Positions 33,017 through 45,295 of a stretch of 64,000 nucleotides of DNA are shown in pieces. The DNA is from Dactylis glomerata. Lineage: Eukaryota; Streptophyta; Magnoliopsida; Poales; Poaceae. Position 1 is the first letter of the stretch. Each line of letters starts with the position of its first letter. A program made the position numbers and the translations under genes. A model generated the notes under the pieces. That model ran no database searches. It worked only from the letters and a program-made list of their open reading frames with translations, and was not told the origin of the DNA. The stretch spans positions 16,579,237-16,643,236 of the forward strand of contig QXEO01000553.1 of NCBI GenBank assembly GCA_007115705.1. The letters are read 5' to 3'.

Positions 33017-34647
33017 TGATGATATAAATGACCGGCTAGTTGGAAACCCCAAGAGAAGGTTTGATGAGTACAGCAGCAAGTTTTCCCTCAGTTATGAAAC
33101 CAAGGTATGTCAATCCAGTAGGAAAAAGCCAAACTCCAGAAGGTGATGCTTGCTAGCCTAGTGACACTACAACAAGGGCGCCGTTAACGATAACTTGTTA
33201 GCGCGTCTTCAACTAGTAGCAACGTGGAACCTGTACACAACACAACCAAGAACTTTGCTCCCAACTTACGATGAGGTTGTCAATCTCACCGGTTTGCTAT
33301 AAACAAAGGAATGAGCGTATCGAGTGAAAAGCAATAGTAGTATGCAAGAAAGTAAACAATGCGAGTAAAGTAAACAGGTGATAGCAATGTAAAGTAAATT
33401 GGACTGGGGTCCATAGTTTACTAGTGGTGTCTCTCCATAAGATAAATAACGACATGCTGGGTAAACAAATTATAGTTGGGCAATTGATAGAATAAAGATA
33501 ACGTGCATATGTCAAGAGGATCACTATGAGATTTACTCTGGGCATTACAACAAGATACATAGACCGCCATCCAACTGCATCTTTGACTAATAATCCACCC
33601 ACGGGGAATCATCCGAGGACCCCGTGAATATTAAGTTGCGAACAACAGATAACTGCATTAAGCAAACTGTGTAATGTAAACAAAGCATATGTCCTTGGAC
33701 ATAAGAATGTTGTTTTCTCCCTAGTGGCAACAACACATCTACAACCTTAGAGGTTTCTATCACTCCCCCAGATTAAATAGAGGCATGAACCCAACTATCG
33801 AGCATAAATACCCCCTCTTGGAGTCACTAGTATCTACTCGGCCAAGATAGCTACTAACAACGGAGAGCATGCAAGATCATAAACAACATAGAGATAACAT
33901 AAGATAATATTCAGCACATCAACTCAATCGTAACACCAATATTCATCGGATCCCAACAAACACAACATGTAGAATTACATAAAGGTAGTCTCGATTATGT
34001 AAGGCAGCTCACGAGATCTAAACATGAAGCACATGGTGGAGAAGACAACCAACTAGCTACTGCTATGGACCCATAGTCCAAGGTAGACTACTCACTCATC
34101 ATGCCGGAGGCAAGCATGGCGATGAAGAAGACCTCCGGTGGCGATTCCCCTCTCCGGCAGGGTGCCAGGAAGAGCTTCTGGACCCTCCCGATCTCGGGTC
34201 GATGATGGCGGCGGATCGCGATGTGTTTCTGGAAAATTGATTGGGTCCTTAGGTTTTTCCCATCGGGGGGTCTTTATAGGCGAAGGGGCAGCGTCAGAAG
34301 TGGATGAGGGTGGCCTCACACATACGGGCGCGGCCAGGGGCTGGGCCGCGCCGCCCTATTGTGTGGCCAGCCCGTGGCTCATCTCCGTCTCCTCTTTGGT
34401 CTTCTGGAAGCTTCGTTAAATAATAGGAGGTTCGGCTTTTGTTTCGTCCAATTCCGAGAATATTTCCTGTGTGACTTTTCTGAAACACAAAAAAGCAGAA
34501 AACAGGGAACTGGCACTGTGGCATCTTGTTAATGGGTTAGTTCCAAAAAATGCATAAAAATGCCACGAAGTGTAACAAAACACTAAGCAAATGGTGTAAA
34601 ACCAAGCATGGAGCATCAAAAATTATAGATACGTTTGGGACGTATCA
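33017..34647 (-). mobile_element. LTR H, Athila-like, inserted in element J
   Basis: 1631 bp, minus strand, TGATACGTCCC (at 34647) to ATATCATCA (at 33017). It lies inside the J sequence corresponding to the GGCCGCTAATCTAAGCC block of element B. No clean 5-bp duplication remains, which fits a truncated 5' LTR plus PBS stub rather than a solo LTR. It carries the same ACAAGTT...GGCGCC variant segment as LTR A near 33170-33200. Confidence 0.8.
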
Positions 34648-36582
34648 CAGCCCAGGCGTTCTCTAACACATATACAAACTCCATGAGCTTACAAGTTTCC
34701 ATCTTATTTCACACCGCTAGGCATCCATAAACAAAAGATCATGATATCAACTAAATAGGAATAAGTGCAATGTTGAAAATGTGCCCCATGAAAGCATGGC
34801 TGTGCTAACTCTCAACTCACAATTTGCAAGCATATAATCTTCATAAGATAGTCACAATGGTTCAAGTTTATTAAGTGCAAGAAAGTAAATGTGACATCAA
34901 GTTCGTGAGAGCTTTACTAACTATTTTTCTCATAACAAGCATTTAATTTGGAAGATAGATAAAAACATGATGAATATACTTGGAATAACAGTAATGCTAT
35001 AGGTAGATATGGTGGACACATTGGCAAACTTTGGTTTTTTGGGAGTTGGATGCATGAGTAGAGCTCACACTCTGTACAGGTGAAGGCTAACAAGAGACTA
35101 GGAGCGACCAACTAAGAGAGCAATAACGGCCATAATCATGCATAGTGACAAAACATTATTAATCAAAGCATAAAGTGATATTGCAAGTCAAAAACTAAAT
35201 GATCATAGAGGCTTGAGGTGACTGGTTCATAGTCATAACATGGTGTAAGCATGCGCCAAGTCAACCCAAATAAAGCATCAAAGGAGAATACCACAATATT
35301 ATGCTTTTGTATGATAAAAACAACACATGATTCTTTCAATGGCACATTAAGTACTCTCAGTTATTTGAGACAAGTCATGCTACAACAGTAACTACTAATC
35401 ATATAATCAAAATAATATCTAGCATGACATTATAAGTCTAAGCCACAGTCTAAACAAGCTTCCTTTTGTACCATTATAAGCATGAAATATTTTACTCTTC
35501 TCCAACACCAATCAATTTATTTGAAACAACTCTCAAGGATAATAATCAACAAAGACCAGAGGGCTAAACACACCTAACTAAAAAGAACTAACAAGTTCTG
35601 AACAAAATAAGGGTGAAAACAAAAGCTAAACGCAGTACTAGCAAAAGAGAACACTCACAAAACAATAAGAGTGAAAACTAGTGTTCTAGGCAATGAAAAT
35701 GTAGTGTGTCTTCTCCAAAAGAAGTATGTTGGGATGCAACCATTTATTACAGCAAACAAAGCAAAAGAAAACAAAAAACAAAAATAAAGACATTCCAAGA
35801 ACAACACATAGCATATGAAGCAATAAAAATATAGTGTCTTGAAAGATGACCTGATATTTTTGTTGATGAAGAAGGGGATGTCTTGGGCATCCCCAAGCTT
35901 TGACGCTTGTAATTCTTGGATATTTCTTAGGGTGACATGGGCATCCCTAAGCTTGAGCTTTTGTCCATCCTTCATATTATCACATCATTCTCCTTTCCCT
36001 ACACTTGAAAACTTCCTTCATACAAAACTTCACACAATTCTCATTAGCAACATTAGTGTATGCAAGATAGTAGATCCACTTTTGGTTCAGTTTCAACTCA
36101 AGTAAAACATCCACTAAAACATTAGCTATTGTAGCAACTTCTTTTAAAAGCTCTTCCGATCAAAAGAACACAAAAAGAAAGAGATTAAGAGGCAAATGCA
36201 AATAGTGGCAGAAATCTATCAAAACAGAACAGCAGGTAAAGATCGATTTTTTAGAAAATCTTTTGTTGCTCAAATAGAAAAGTGCAAAACTAACGAAAGT
36301 TAGATAATAACCTGGGGCATGCGTAGAAAAAATTTCAGATCAAAATACTATTATGAGATTTATCACGATTTTTTACAGTGAAGCACAAAAATCTGTTTCT
36401 GGACAGCAAATTACCCAAATCTTACCTTCTTCCTATTAGAGGCTATTCTTGGCACAAAAACGAAATAAATAGGATAAGGAGAGGTTGTTACAGAGGTAAC
36501 ACTTCCAAGACTCAACAAAAGAAAAATTACTGAAATAAAACATGGGTTATCTCCCAAGAGTGCTTTTTCTTTACCGCAAGAA
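34648..36582 (-). other. Non-coding 3' internal region of element J
   Basis: Inverse complement of the B and D 3' regions (for example the GAGCTCTACTCATGCATCC block near 35050 and the polypurine-rich CCCCAAGCTTTGACGCTTG block near 35892). No supported coding frame. Confidence 0.8.
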
Positions 36583-37209
36583 TCAAGTATTTTCAAGTGA
36601 AGAAGCATCAAGATCAATACCAGAAATCGTTTCAACAAGGAATTGTGTTTTATGCATATAAGTTTTAGAAGATCCTCTCTCAACACTCTTGGGTTTACTA
36701 CTTTCATCAAATGGGTTTTTAGGAACAATCCAATCAAAATTCTTTTCCAGAGCATCATGCATTCCTAAAAGTTTAAAAGGTATTGGTATTTTGATTTCCT
36801 CCCCATTTTTAGTTTTGGTTTTGTCTATCTTTTTAAGTGTACCAATAACATCTACACATGAGCCTAGCATATTAAAATGATCAAAGACTTTCCTAGCTTC
36901 TATAACAACATCTCTAAATTCTTTAAGCAAAGTTTCCATAATAAAATCTCTCTTCTCAGTGTCTTCAACATCATGAAGTTTAAGAAACATTTGCTATATT
37001 ATGGGGTTAAGTTTAACAAACCTAGCCTCTAACATGTGAACTAAATAGGCTACAGCAGTTTCATAATTAGGAGCAAGTTCAACTAAGGATCTATCCTCAA
37101 TATCTTTGTGCTTACTAACATGATTAAAGAATTCTTCAATGTTATCTTTCCCAATTATAGAACCCCTACCTACTGATAAGTCCTAAAGAATGTACTTAGG
37201 GATTAACAT
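36583..37209 (-). pseudogene. Unknown ORF of element J, homologue of the D ORF
   Basis: Minus-strand frame from ATG at 37209 (MLIPKYIL) to the stop at 36583. TAG stops fall at codon 9 and within NPII-stop-QMFL near 36992. Otherwise it is collinear with the D ORF (22282-22875): NIEEFFNHVSKHKDIEDRSL, YLVHMLEARFVKLNP, EFRDVVIEARKVFDHFNMLG and HDALEKNFDWIVPKNPF. It has an additional Lys/Thr-rich stretch, LKKIDKTKTKNGEEIKIP, mostly missing in D. I do not recognise a known domain. It sits 160-190 bp downstream of the PBS, where gag is expected. Confidence 0.72.
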
Positions 37210-37372
37210 AATGAACTAAAAATAAGGTAAAAAAATAACAACTATAAAAGGAACTAATTTTTTTGTATTTTTGATAAAAGAGGCAAACAAAACAAAGCAA
37301 AGAAACTAAGCAAAACAATAACAAAGTAAAGAGATTGGAAGTGAGAGACTCCCCTTGCAAAAATCCTCTTCC

Positions 37373-37390
37373 TCCCCATCAACGGCGCCA
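37373..37390 (-). other. Primer-binding site of element J
   Basis: The minus strand reads TGGCGCCGTTGATGGGGA, which is the tRNA-Asp-type site with AT in place of CC at positions 12-13. Confidence 0.78.
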
Positions 37391-37401
37391 GAAAACAGTC
37401 T

Positions 37402-39017
37402 TAATGTCTCAAAGGACCCGTTGGGAAACCCCAAGAGGAAGGTATGATGAGCACAGTAGCAAGTTTTCCCTCAGTATGAAACCAAAGTTTAATCGACCAG
37501 TAGGAGAAAGAAATCAGTTCTGAAGGTTGTTGCTAGCTGACTTTTGGCAGGGCGCACTACCGGCGTTAGCAACAACGTGGAACCTGCACACAACACAACC
37601 AAACTACTTTGCCCCAACTTACAACGAGGTTTTCAATCTCACTGGTTTTGCTGAAAACAAAGGATTAGACGTATAGTGTGGAAAGAGATGTTTGTTTGCA
37701 GTGAATAAAATAAAATAGTACTTGTAGAAAGAAAACAGTGTTCGCAGTTGATGGTATTATCAGTATAAAGGAATGGACCAGGGTCCATAGTTCACTAGAG
37801 GTGTCTCTCCATAAAGATAAATAACATGCTAGGTGAACAAATTACAGCTGGGCAATTGACAAATAGAGAATGCATAACAATACATATACATGACATGAAG
37901 ATCACTATGAGATTCATTTGGGAATTACAACATGATACACATACCGTAATCCAACTGCATCTATGACTAATAATCCACCTTCAGGATATCATCCGAACAA
38001 CCTTTGGGTATTAAGTTGCAAGCAACAGATTATTGCATTAAGCAAAGTGTGTAATGTAAACAATACAATTATCCTTGGACAAAGGATTGTTGTTTTCTCC
38101 CTAGTAGCAACAGCATATCTACAATCCTAGAAGTTACTGTCACTCTCCCAGATTACTAGAGGAATGAACCCACTATCGAGCATAAATACTCCCTCTTGGA
38201 GTCATAAGCATCTACTTGGCCAAAGCATCTACTAGCAACAGAGAGCATGCAAGATTACAAATAACGTAGACATTATAGATCAATAATCAACTTGACATAG
38301 TACTCAATATTCATCGGATCACAGCAAACATGACATGTATCATTACAATAAGATGATCTTGATCATGTTAGGCACTCACAAGATCTAAACATGGTGGCAC
38401 AAAATAGGAGAAGACAACCATCTAGCTACTGCTATGGACCCGTAGTCCAAAGATGAACTACTCACGCATCACTCCGGAGGCAGGCATGGTGATGAAGAAG
38501 GCCTCCGGTGATGATTCCCCTCTCCGACAGGGTGCCGGGAAGAGCTTCAGAACCCTCCCAAACTAGGGTCAATGACGGCGGCGGCTATAGAACTTTTTGT
38601 GGATGGAGACTCGGGCCTTTAGGGTTTTCCCTAGGATGTGAATATATAAGCGGAAGGGCGAGGTCGATGGGCGCCCGAGGGTCCCACACCATGGGGCGGC
38701 GTGACCAGAGGTGGGGCCGCACTACCACCAGGTGTGTCCGCCTTGTTGCCCTACTTCGTCTCCGCTTTGGACTCCGTGAACGTGTCAGGAAAATAGGCAC
38801 TTTGGCTTTTGTTTTGTCCAATTCCAAGAATATTTCCTTCAGTAATAATCTAGAATAGAAAAATAGCAGAAAATAGGAACTGGCACTGTGGCATCTTGTT
38901 AATAGGTTAGTTCCAGAAAATGCATAAAAATTTCACGAAGTATAAACAAAACATAAAGAAATTGGTGTAAAACAAGCATGGAGCATCAAAAATTATAGAT
39001 ATGTTTGCAACGTATCA
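37402..39017 (-). mobile_element. 5' LTR of element J
   Basis: About 1616 bp, minus strand, TGATACGTTGCAAAC (at 39017) to GAGACATTA (at 37402; the usual CATCA end is mutated). It is more diverged from LTRs A, B and D than they are from each other by inspection, consistent with J being an old host of other insertions. Confidence 0.82.
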
Positions 39018-40907
39018 ACCGGGCTTTTCTACTCTGGTGATGATGCAACAGACTATAACGGCTATCCCACGAAGGTACTTGGCATTCCAAGCCAAAGCCA
39101 AGTATGTTTCTTTGACCATAGACCTCATGTTTCTTTATCATAATTGTAATTAAGTTGATAGATAGTATATGTACTAATATTTCAATTCTTGTATACTTTG
39201 TTCTAATCAAACTTACATATGTGTAAGTGTGTCAGAACTTAGATGGAGTAATTTGGTGGTTTGCATGTGTTAGTGACTGTATGTCCTGCTACCATCGCAT
39301 TTCCATTGTTTACCTCACTAGGGATAAATGCATGCTTACACAATGGTTTCATCTTTTTTATTGTATGTTACATAAACATACATACTGTCATTGCCACGAA
39401 ACATATTTTCTTTAGTACTGTGCATTTGTAATGCATCTATGCATATATGCCTCTGCTGCCAGATATTTTGTGTTGTTTGGAACATTACTTTGAGCTTAAT
39501 ATTTGTTTTTATATTGCAGATTCATCTATGGACAGTGTTCTAATATCATTCATCTTTCAGTGATAATGGCAGAGATGACATTGATAAATTATTTAAAAGA
39601 TAACAATAGCACTTATCTTGATATCAGAATTCTTTCAGGGATCACAGATAAGATAAGATACAATTCTCATGTACTATTTGTCTTATAGAGCATACACATA
39701 TTCTTATTATGAACAATTGTCTAGTTCGTGTGAACCTAGTTCTTCCTTATTCAGTTATATCACGCTGAAGATTATTTCTCAAAGACATTTTATCTTATTC
39801 AATTAACTACTCATCTTCTCATTCTCTACATTTTTAGTTAATTATGTACCATTATTTTCATTATATCTCTTGGTTGGCTTTTCCTTTGTTAACTCTTACC
39901 TGTCGAAAAACCTATATTAGCTATACAAGCATGTTACAACTTATTTAAACCTGAATTGTGTTAATTGCAGCAAAAACACTACGAGTATGCTCCAAGTGAA
40001 AGCTCCCAGGACTGATGATAGATGATCAATTTGCAATGTTAAGTTATTTATTGTTCGTAAAACTTCCCATTTGCCTTTGCAAGCTAACAATTTGCCAGTT
40101 GAAGATGACTATCATAGTTGAGGTACATACTCCAGTGCAAAAACATGTATCCAACATTGCTAATTATGGATGTAATCATTTATGCTGTGGAGTGCTACTT
40201 CTGGATGTATTGTGAATACACATACATAGAAAATGTCTGCTTTTATACGCAAACTACAGTAGAATGTATGAAATTGCCACTTTTGGATGTTTTTTTATTT
40301 TGTATACATATAATACGTCTGCTTTTGTACATACCCCAAACTGGAATTTATTTAAATACCAAATATGCAAAAAAATCCAAGTCATAAGCAGTGACGTTCA
40401 AGGTAACTGTAAGCGTAATTGCTACGAACAATAGAAGTGACGAACACAAAACTCATTGCACGTCAAATGTCACACGCTATCAGAGTTGATTAAGAAAGAA
40501 CAGAGCACGTCAGTGCTAATCTACTACTAACTATGTTACATAAAATCTGCGCGTCAGAGGAGAAACTTAAGAACAGGCACCAATTAAGTAGGCCGTCAAC
40601 GGAAAAGTGCGTGTCACCGATGAATTACATATGACAGGAAGCTCAACTTTCTTCTCGTCAGATCAGCACCATGACAGACGTGCCATTAATGTTTACGAGT
40701 CACTAGAATATCGCCGCCTAGCGCCGCTCGTGAGATTAAGCAATACCGCCGACAGAACGAATTTTATCCGGGCGTTACCGCAAAGTGCTATATATCACTG
40801 GCCGTCGGCGGTACACATTACCAGTGGCTGCAAATCAGCGACGGACGCCTATCTCGTTATTGTATGGGAAAATACGCCCATCACTGCTAGGCCTTTTTGG
40901 CGTAGTG
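39018..40907 (-). mobile_element. CACTA element 3, terminal part
   Basis: The right border reads, on the minus strand, CACTACGCCAAAAAGGCC (40907 leftwards), a typical CACTA terminus, followed by a subterminal stretch rich in CGTCGGCGG-like motifs to about 40560. The remaining 39018-40560 is AT-rich with no recognisable transposase exon. The other terminus is not in the window because element J is inserted at 39017/39018. The bases after 40907 (ATA) are the presumed target site, inside a LINE. Confidence 0.6.
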
Positions 40908-41500
40908 ATAGCTAAAAATTCAAGATTATAATGTTTACAACAATCGGCAACGTGAGAATGTTTAGCCAAGTCACCAAGACCTCTGCTATTCTTGAACATG
41001 CCATTCATTGAGAAACTTTTCTTGATTTTGAAACTTTGCTACCCCTACAATTTTTCTTTTTAGCAGAAGACAAAGAATTACGTCGGGATGCTTTTAGATC
41101 ATAAAATGAACTTAGTCCCTAGATCCACCTCCGAAATACTCCCTACAAGAGCAGAGTGGAGCTGAACATCAGGCGTGTCCTCCTCCTCCTCAAAGAAAGT
41201 AGTGTCATGCCCAGACAAAACCTTTGGAATGACCATTAAATGGCCATGTTCCAAATATCTCAATACAGTAGCCGAAACAGAAATATTGTTAGGATGACGA
41301 CCTAAAGAAATACCTACACTACTCAAATTGGAAGAAATATGAGAATCCGAAAAAGTAGGAAATGAGGTGGACTTCTTATTACCAGCAGTGTCGAGGTTCT
41401 TCTCCACCTTACGGTGCATAGCATTTTTGCATCGTATCCTCATCCGTGACTCCGGAGCCATCTTCAGCCTATGCATGCCTCCCACTCTGTTGGTTGCCAA
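40908..41500 (-). pseudogene. LINE fragment 2 (L1-type): end of ORF1 and start of ORF2 endonuclease
   Basis: Minus strand. From 41500 to 41099 a frame gives the C-terminal part of a plant L1 ORF1 protein (MHRKVEKNLDTAGNKK, HISSNLSSVGISLGR, FEEEEDTPDVQLHS). From ATG 41008 to 40908 the ORF2 endonuclease begins (MNGMFKNSRGLGDLAKHSHV, then ADCCKHYNLEFLA), where the CACTA element cuts it. The same ORF1 motif family occurs in LINE 1 at 45160-45290. The 5' limit is not defined. Confidence 0.7.
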
Positions 41501-43124
41501 GTCAAAATTTGGTTGTGATCATCGACAAGTCGACATTTGGTTGCCAAGTTTCTGACAACTTCACTCGTTAATCAGTGTTATTTTACTATTTTAAAACATC
41601 TTGCGAGTTTTGTGACTAAACTACACATATTAGACAAGTTGTTCTACCAATTGTGATATTTACTCGATAGATTTTAGGCCTTTTGAGGATCCACCTTCTA
41701 AATATTGACTCACAAATATGTGGTTCATGACCTCACTCCTGCTCGTGGACCGGCCCATAAGGTGGAGTTAGTAGACGACCCTGTGGAATGGAAGTAAAGA
41801 CATGTCACTATGATAGCACTACTTTATGGAGTTGTGATCGAGCGACCGCAGCTCTGGGCCTTACTTTGATTTGCTACAAGCTGGAAACCCTTGTAATAGG
41901 CAACACCGTTGAACGCCAAAGAACCTTGGACCTCCATAGAGGAAGACAAGTTTTTTTTGAAATGGCACACTTTGCATTGAAGTACTCTCTAGAAAAAAAG
42001 ATCCTTGAGCAGGGTGAAAACTAGCTAGGGTAACGGGCTCCCTTGAGCCATCTGATCTAACTAAAGTCATGATTCTGGTATGTACGATCTTTGTATGGTA
42101 ACCCTCCGGTGCACAATATTTTATTAATTTGTACATTTGTGCCATCATAACATTTTTACCCTAATATGTCGAAACACATGAAAAAATATGACACCGCCAA
42201 ACACACATTGCAAATCAACGTGTAAGCAACATATCACAAGAAATCAAGAGAAAAATAATTGCACATATGCAACATAGAAACAAATGTTTGAAGCAAAAAC
42301 CTAAAACAATTGAAGCAGGAATGCAACTTATATAGTAGACACCAAGAGATATCCGAGCATCTCACTTGTGTGATTGTAGTAAAACACACGGGATCTTGTA
42401 GTAAATCTAAACACACTTTGCAGAATTGAAAATTCCCCCAAAATCGCTAGTGTGCACGTGCACCATCAACAATGGAGGCACGGCTTATCGCCATTTCAGA
42501 TTCGTTAGCCACTTTTTGGACATGTTGGATCCCTTTAAAATCAGATAGGACAACCCTTAATCTATTCCCCGTGGTTCCAAGGTCTATCAGAGCTCGGTGT
42601 CTCCGACTCGAGCTCTAACGGGAAATATCCATGGTGTAGGCTTGTGGTGGCTTTGTCTCTTCTTCATTCCATTTCCTTTGGAGGTAGCGCATGCATACAC
42701 AACCAATAGTATCAATGTCATGCGGGTCTGCGTGCCTAAGCAAGTGACTGATTTTCCAAGGAATCATTCCACCTGAATTTAATAGTTTTTCAAATAAAAA
42801 GCTTCTACTCGCTCCGCTTCATATAAGTTCTAATTAATTTAGTACATACAAAATCAACGATAACTAATATGAAATGGAGGTAGTACTTTTTAAGTAGGAC
42901 TGTATGAGCATAATATTACTGCTACTTGCACTAAAATAATAATATTACTGTTTATATTCCTACAAATTTCTCATAGAGAGCAAAACTGATATACGGTAAG
43001 CCGAAAAAACTCTAATGCAGGTACACGGTACTCAACGTGATCTGATTCGGCCATGAGGATAAAACTTGAAAGTAGAACTATCTCCAGCGCAACGATGAGA
43101 ATAACCATGTGGTACCTCGAAGCC
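41501..43124. other. Unrecognised intergenic stretch
   Basis: No gene or known repeat recognised, apart from a Stowaway MITE at 42808-42883. Short frames occur on both strands but none shows a domain or composition that I can support. Confidence 0.5.
42808..42883. mobile_element. Stowaway-like MITE
   Basis: 76 bp between TA dinucleotides (42806-42807 and 42884-42885). The terminal inverted repeat is degenerate CTCGCTCCGCTTCATAT... against ATATGAAATGGAGGTAG; inner arms AGTT...AACT also pair. Typical of Tc1/mariner-derived MITEs of grasses (CTCCCTCCGTTTCATAT type). Confidence 0.82.
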
Positions 43125-43139
43125 ATATCCTCCAACTCG
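43125..43139. repeat. Target-site duplication of LINE 1, left copy
   Basis: ATATCCTCCAACTCG, repeated perfectly (15 nt) at 48552-48566 directly after the A-rich tail of the LINE. Confidence 0.92.
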
Positions 43140-45295
43140 TTCAGTACCCTCAACGGGCTGCCGTACTGGCACCTCCTCAGTTTGTGAACCAACATCAGGT
43201 TAATCAGCCGGTGGTGTAGCAGAAAAAGAGGAGGATGAAGAAGAAGAAGAAGAAGAAGAACGTTAACCCAAGTGGTCCGGGTATGGTTGGTATGGTTGCT
43301 TCGGCTTCTGGTCAGATGATTTTACCTCAGCAGTTTGTGCAACCTATTGCTGTTGTTTAGGGGAAGTCTGTTGTGGTTCCTGCTACTGTGGCCCCTGCAC
43401 TGCCGGCAGCTCCTACTATGGAGGTTCCCGAGGCTGATGTTGTAGGTGCTAAAAAAAATTGACAGGTAATTGCTAGACGTGTGCCGTGAATACTCATGCC
43501 ACTAAAGACTGCAAGGCGATACACTATTGTTTGGTGTGTGACTCAGCAGCGCACCCGACGATACGGTGTCGGATTTTGAAGTTGCCGAAGCCATTGGGTT
43601 ATTTTGTGGGTTGTGGGGATGACATGACGCTTAATTTGCATCTCCCGGACTCAGGTCATAAGCCCCACTTGATTCCTTTGGGGCACCTACTGCTCTTGTG
43701 CAGGTCAGTCACTGTTGATGCTATTCAGAGCCTCATGGCTCGTATGTGCCCAGGTAATCTTACCTGGAAGTGGGAGGCCATTGCTCACAGGGTGAATGTT
43801 TTTCTTATTAGGATTCCCACAGCAGAGGATCTGTCTAGGATTGATGGTATGCAGATGAATGTTCCTTTATTAAAGCTCAGGCTCTAGTTAGTTCGTGGAA
43901 GAGACTGGATATTGTCCTAGATTTTGTTATAAAACTAGTATGGGTGCATGTTTGATGGTGTTCCTTACACTGTTAGGCATTTCCATGGGCTATGGGCTAT
44001 TGGTTCTCTCATTGGTTCTACAATGGACATGGATCTTGTCTATTGCTGGAGCCAAGGCGTTGTATGCATTCTTACTGCCATGAGGGACTTAGCTACTTTG
44101 GAGAAGGACTTGGAAGGTACGAAGCCTCCATGCTTGGAGGTTGTTGCTTTGTTGAAGCTTAATGGTTACAGGTTGCAGTACCACCGGGAAGCAGCAGGGT
44201 ATGTTCCGGACCCCAGGTTTTGATTGGGATGGATGGTGATAAGCCTGAGGATCCGCCTTCGAGTGCTACGCCAAAAACAGCAAATATGGTGGTGGAAAGG
44301 TCATCCTCCTTATGGTGATACTGGGAAGGCGGCTGCACCATCTATTGGTGCTCAGGTAGCTTTGACCCTGTTTAACCACTCACCGGTTACTCCTAGGGGA
44401 AGGAGATTGTTGATCGCGCTCGTATGTCATCGCCACACCTTGTTGCGTCTCGCCCGACACTGGGAGGTGCCCGGTCTGCTTCACCTTCCCGTGTGCGTAC
44501 CTTTATGCAAGGCCGCACTCGACCGGAACCAGTTCTCTTCGAGGTGTCCCTCATACAAAGGAGTCGAGCGCCCAGCATTCTACATCATCACAGGTGGCGG
44601 CCTCCTCATCTCTGGCTCGGGTAGCAGAAAGCCCGTCTACGCCTATGGCAGCTGCAGCCCCGGCTCTGACATGGGCACATTCATCGGCACCATCGCCTCC
44701 TAGCTGCAGGCACCGGCTAGGGCGACTGTTGGGCCGACGCTTTCCGTGCAGGCGGCATCGACGATCCTACTATGCGGGGCACCAGAATCGCGAGAGACGC
44801 CGGGGGGTGTTGCATCGGCCCCCCATACGGCTGGGCCATCGGCCATGCTGAATCAGGCGGAGGCAGGCCTCTCGGACACTCGCCCGGAGGTACCAGTTGG
44901 GTCGCCGGTGGATGGGTTTCCGCCGGCCTCATCGGTGTTGCGGCCTGCGACGCATGTTTCTACAACGGCTGGAGTTGTGATGGAGGGGTCTTCTCTGACC
45001 ACCTCCCCTCTATCGGCAAGATCTGCATCGCGCTCGAGCTCGTCATCAGTGGAGTCTAGTCTTCAGCCTCAGCCTATGTGTCCTCCGCCGTTCCTCCAGC
45101 CAAAGGTTAGATGGAGCGGGAGTCATGCGGTGGCCGAGGATGGTTTGGTGCCACTGATGAGGACATGATGCAGAAGGCCATGCGTCGTATAGCGACGAAG
45201 AATCTCGACTCTGCTGGTACGAAACAATCATCACCATCCTTTATTGATTTTTTAGATTCTCGTATTTCTTCAAGTTTGGGTACCATATGGTGAAA
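43140..45295 (+). pseudogene. ORF1 of LINE 1 (5'-truncated RNA-binding protein)
   Basis: Begins inside the coding region (QFVNQHQVNQPVV, 43178-43230), then a Lys-rich run from GAAGAAGAA repeats. Two tandem CX2CX4HX4C zinc knuckles follow: the first at 43471-43518, with TAG as its second codon, and the second (CLVCDSAAHPTIRC) at 43528-43569. Then come LTWKWEAIAHRVNVFLIRIP (about 43760) and, after a frameshift, PYTVRHFHGLWAIGSLIG (43960), a block common in plant L1 ORF1 proteins. The C-terminal part is Ser/Pro-rich and ends with MQKAMRRIATKNLDSAG and RISSSLG near 45290, homologous to LINE fragment 2. The product would bind the element RNA. Confidence 0.8.

Larger units (their letters stand above)
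32339..39017 (-). mobile_element. Element J: Athila-like non-autonomous retrotransposon, minus strand, partial
   Basis: Read on the minus strand: 5' LTR 39017-37402, PBS 37390-37373, unknown ORF 37209-36583, non-coding 3' region 36582-34648 and 32967-32339 (split by truncated LTR H). Its 3' LTR is left of the window beyond element C. It shares the ORF with element D and the 3' region with A, B and D. The right boundary is followed by ACCGG (39018-39022), the presumed target site. Confidence 0.85.

Noticed and set aside
33166..33180. CACTACAACAAGG as a CACTA terminus
   Set aside because: The same stretch is part of the LTR variant shared with LTR A (ACAAGTT...GTCACTA), and no second terminus or 3-bp duplication is found.
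39976..39990. CACTACGAG as possible left terminus of CACTA 3
   Set aside because: Only seven bases match the right terminus, and the preceding bases are not the ATA expected as target duplication.
42971..43195. Single 74-codon minus-strand gene
   Set aside because: The frame crosses the left border of LINE 1 (43139/43140), so as a unit it is an artefact of the insertion.
43225..43262. GAAGAA trinucleotide repeat as a regulatory element
   Set aside because: It codes a Lys-rich run in the LINE ORF1 register and is ordinary low-complexity sequence.
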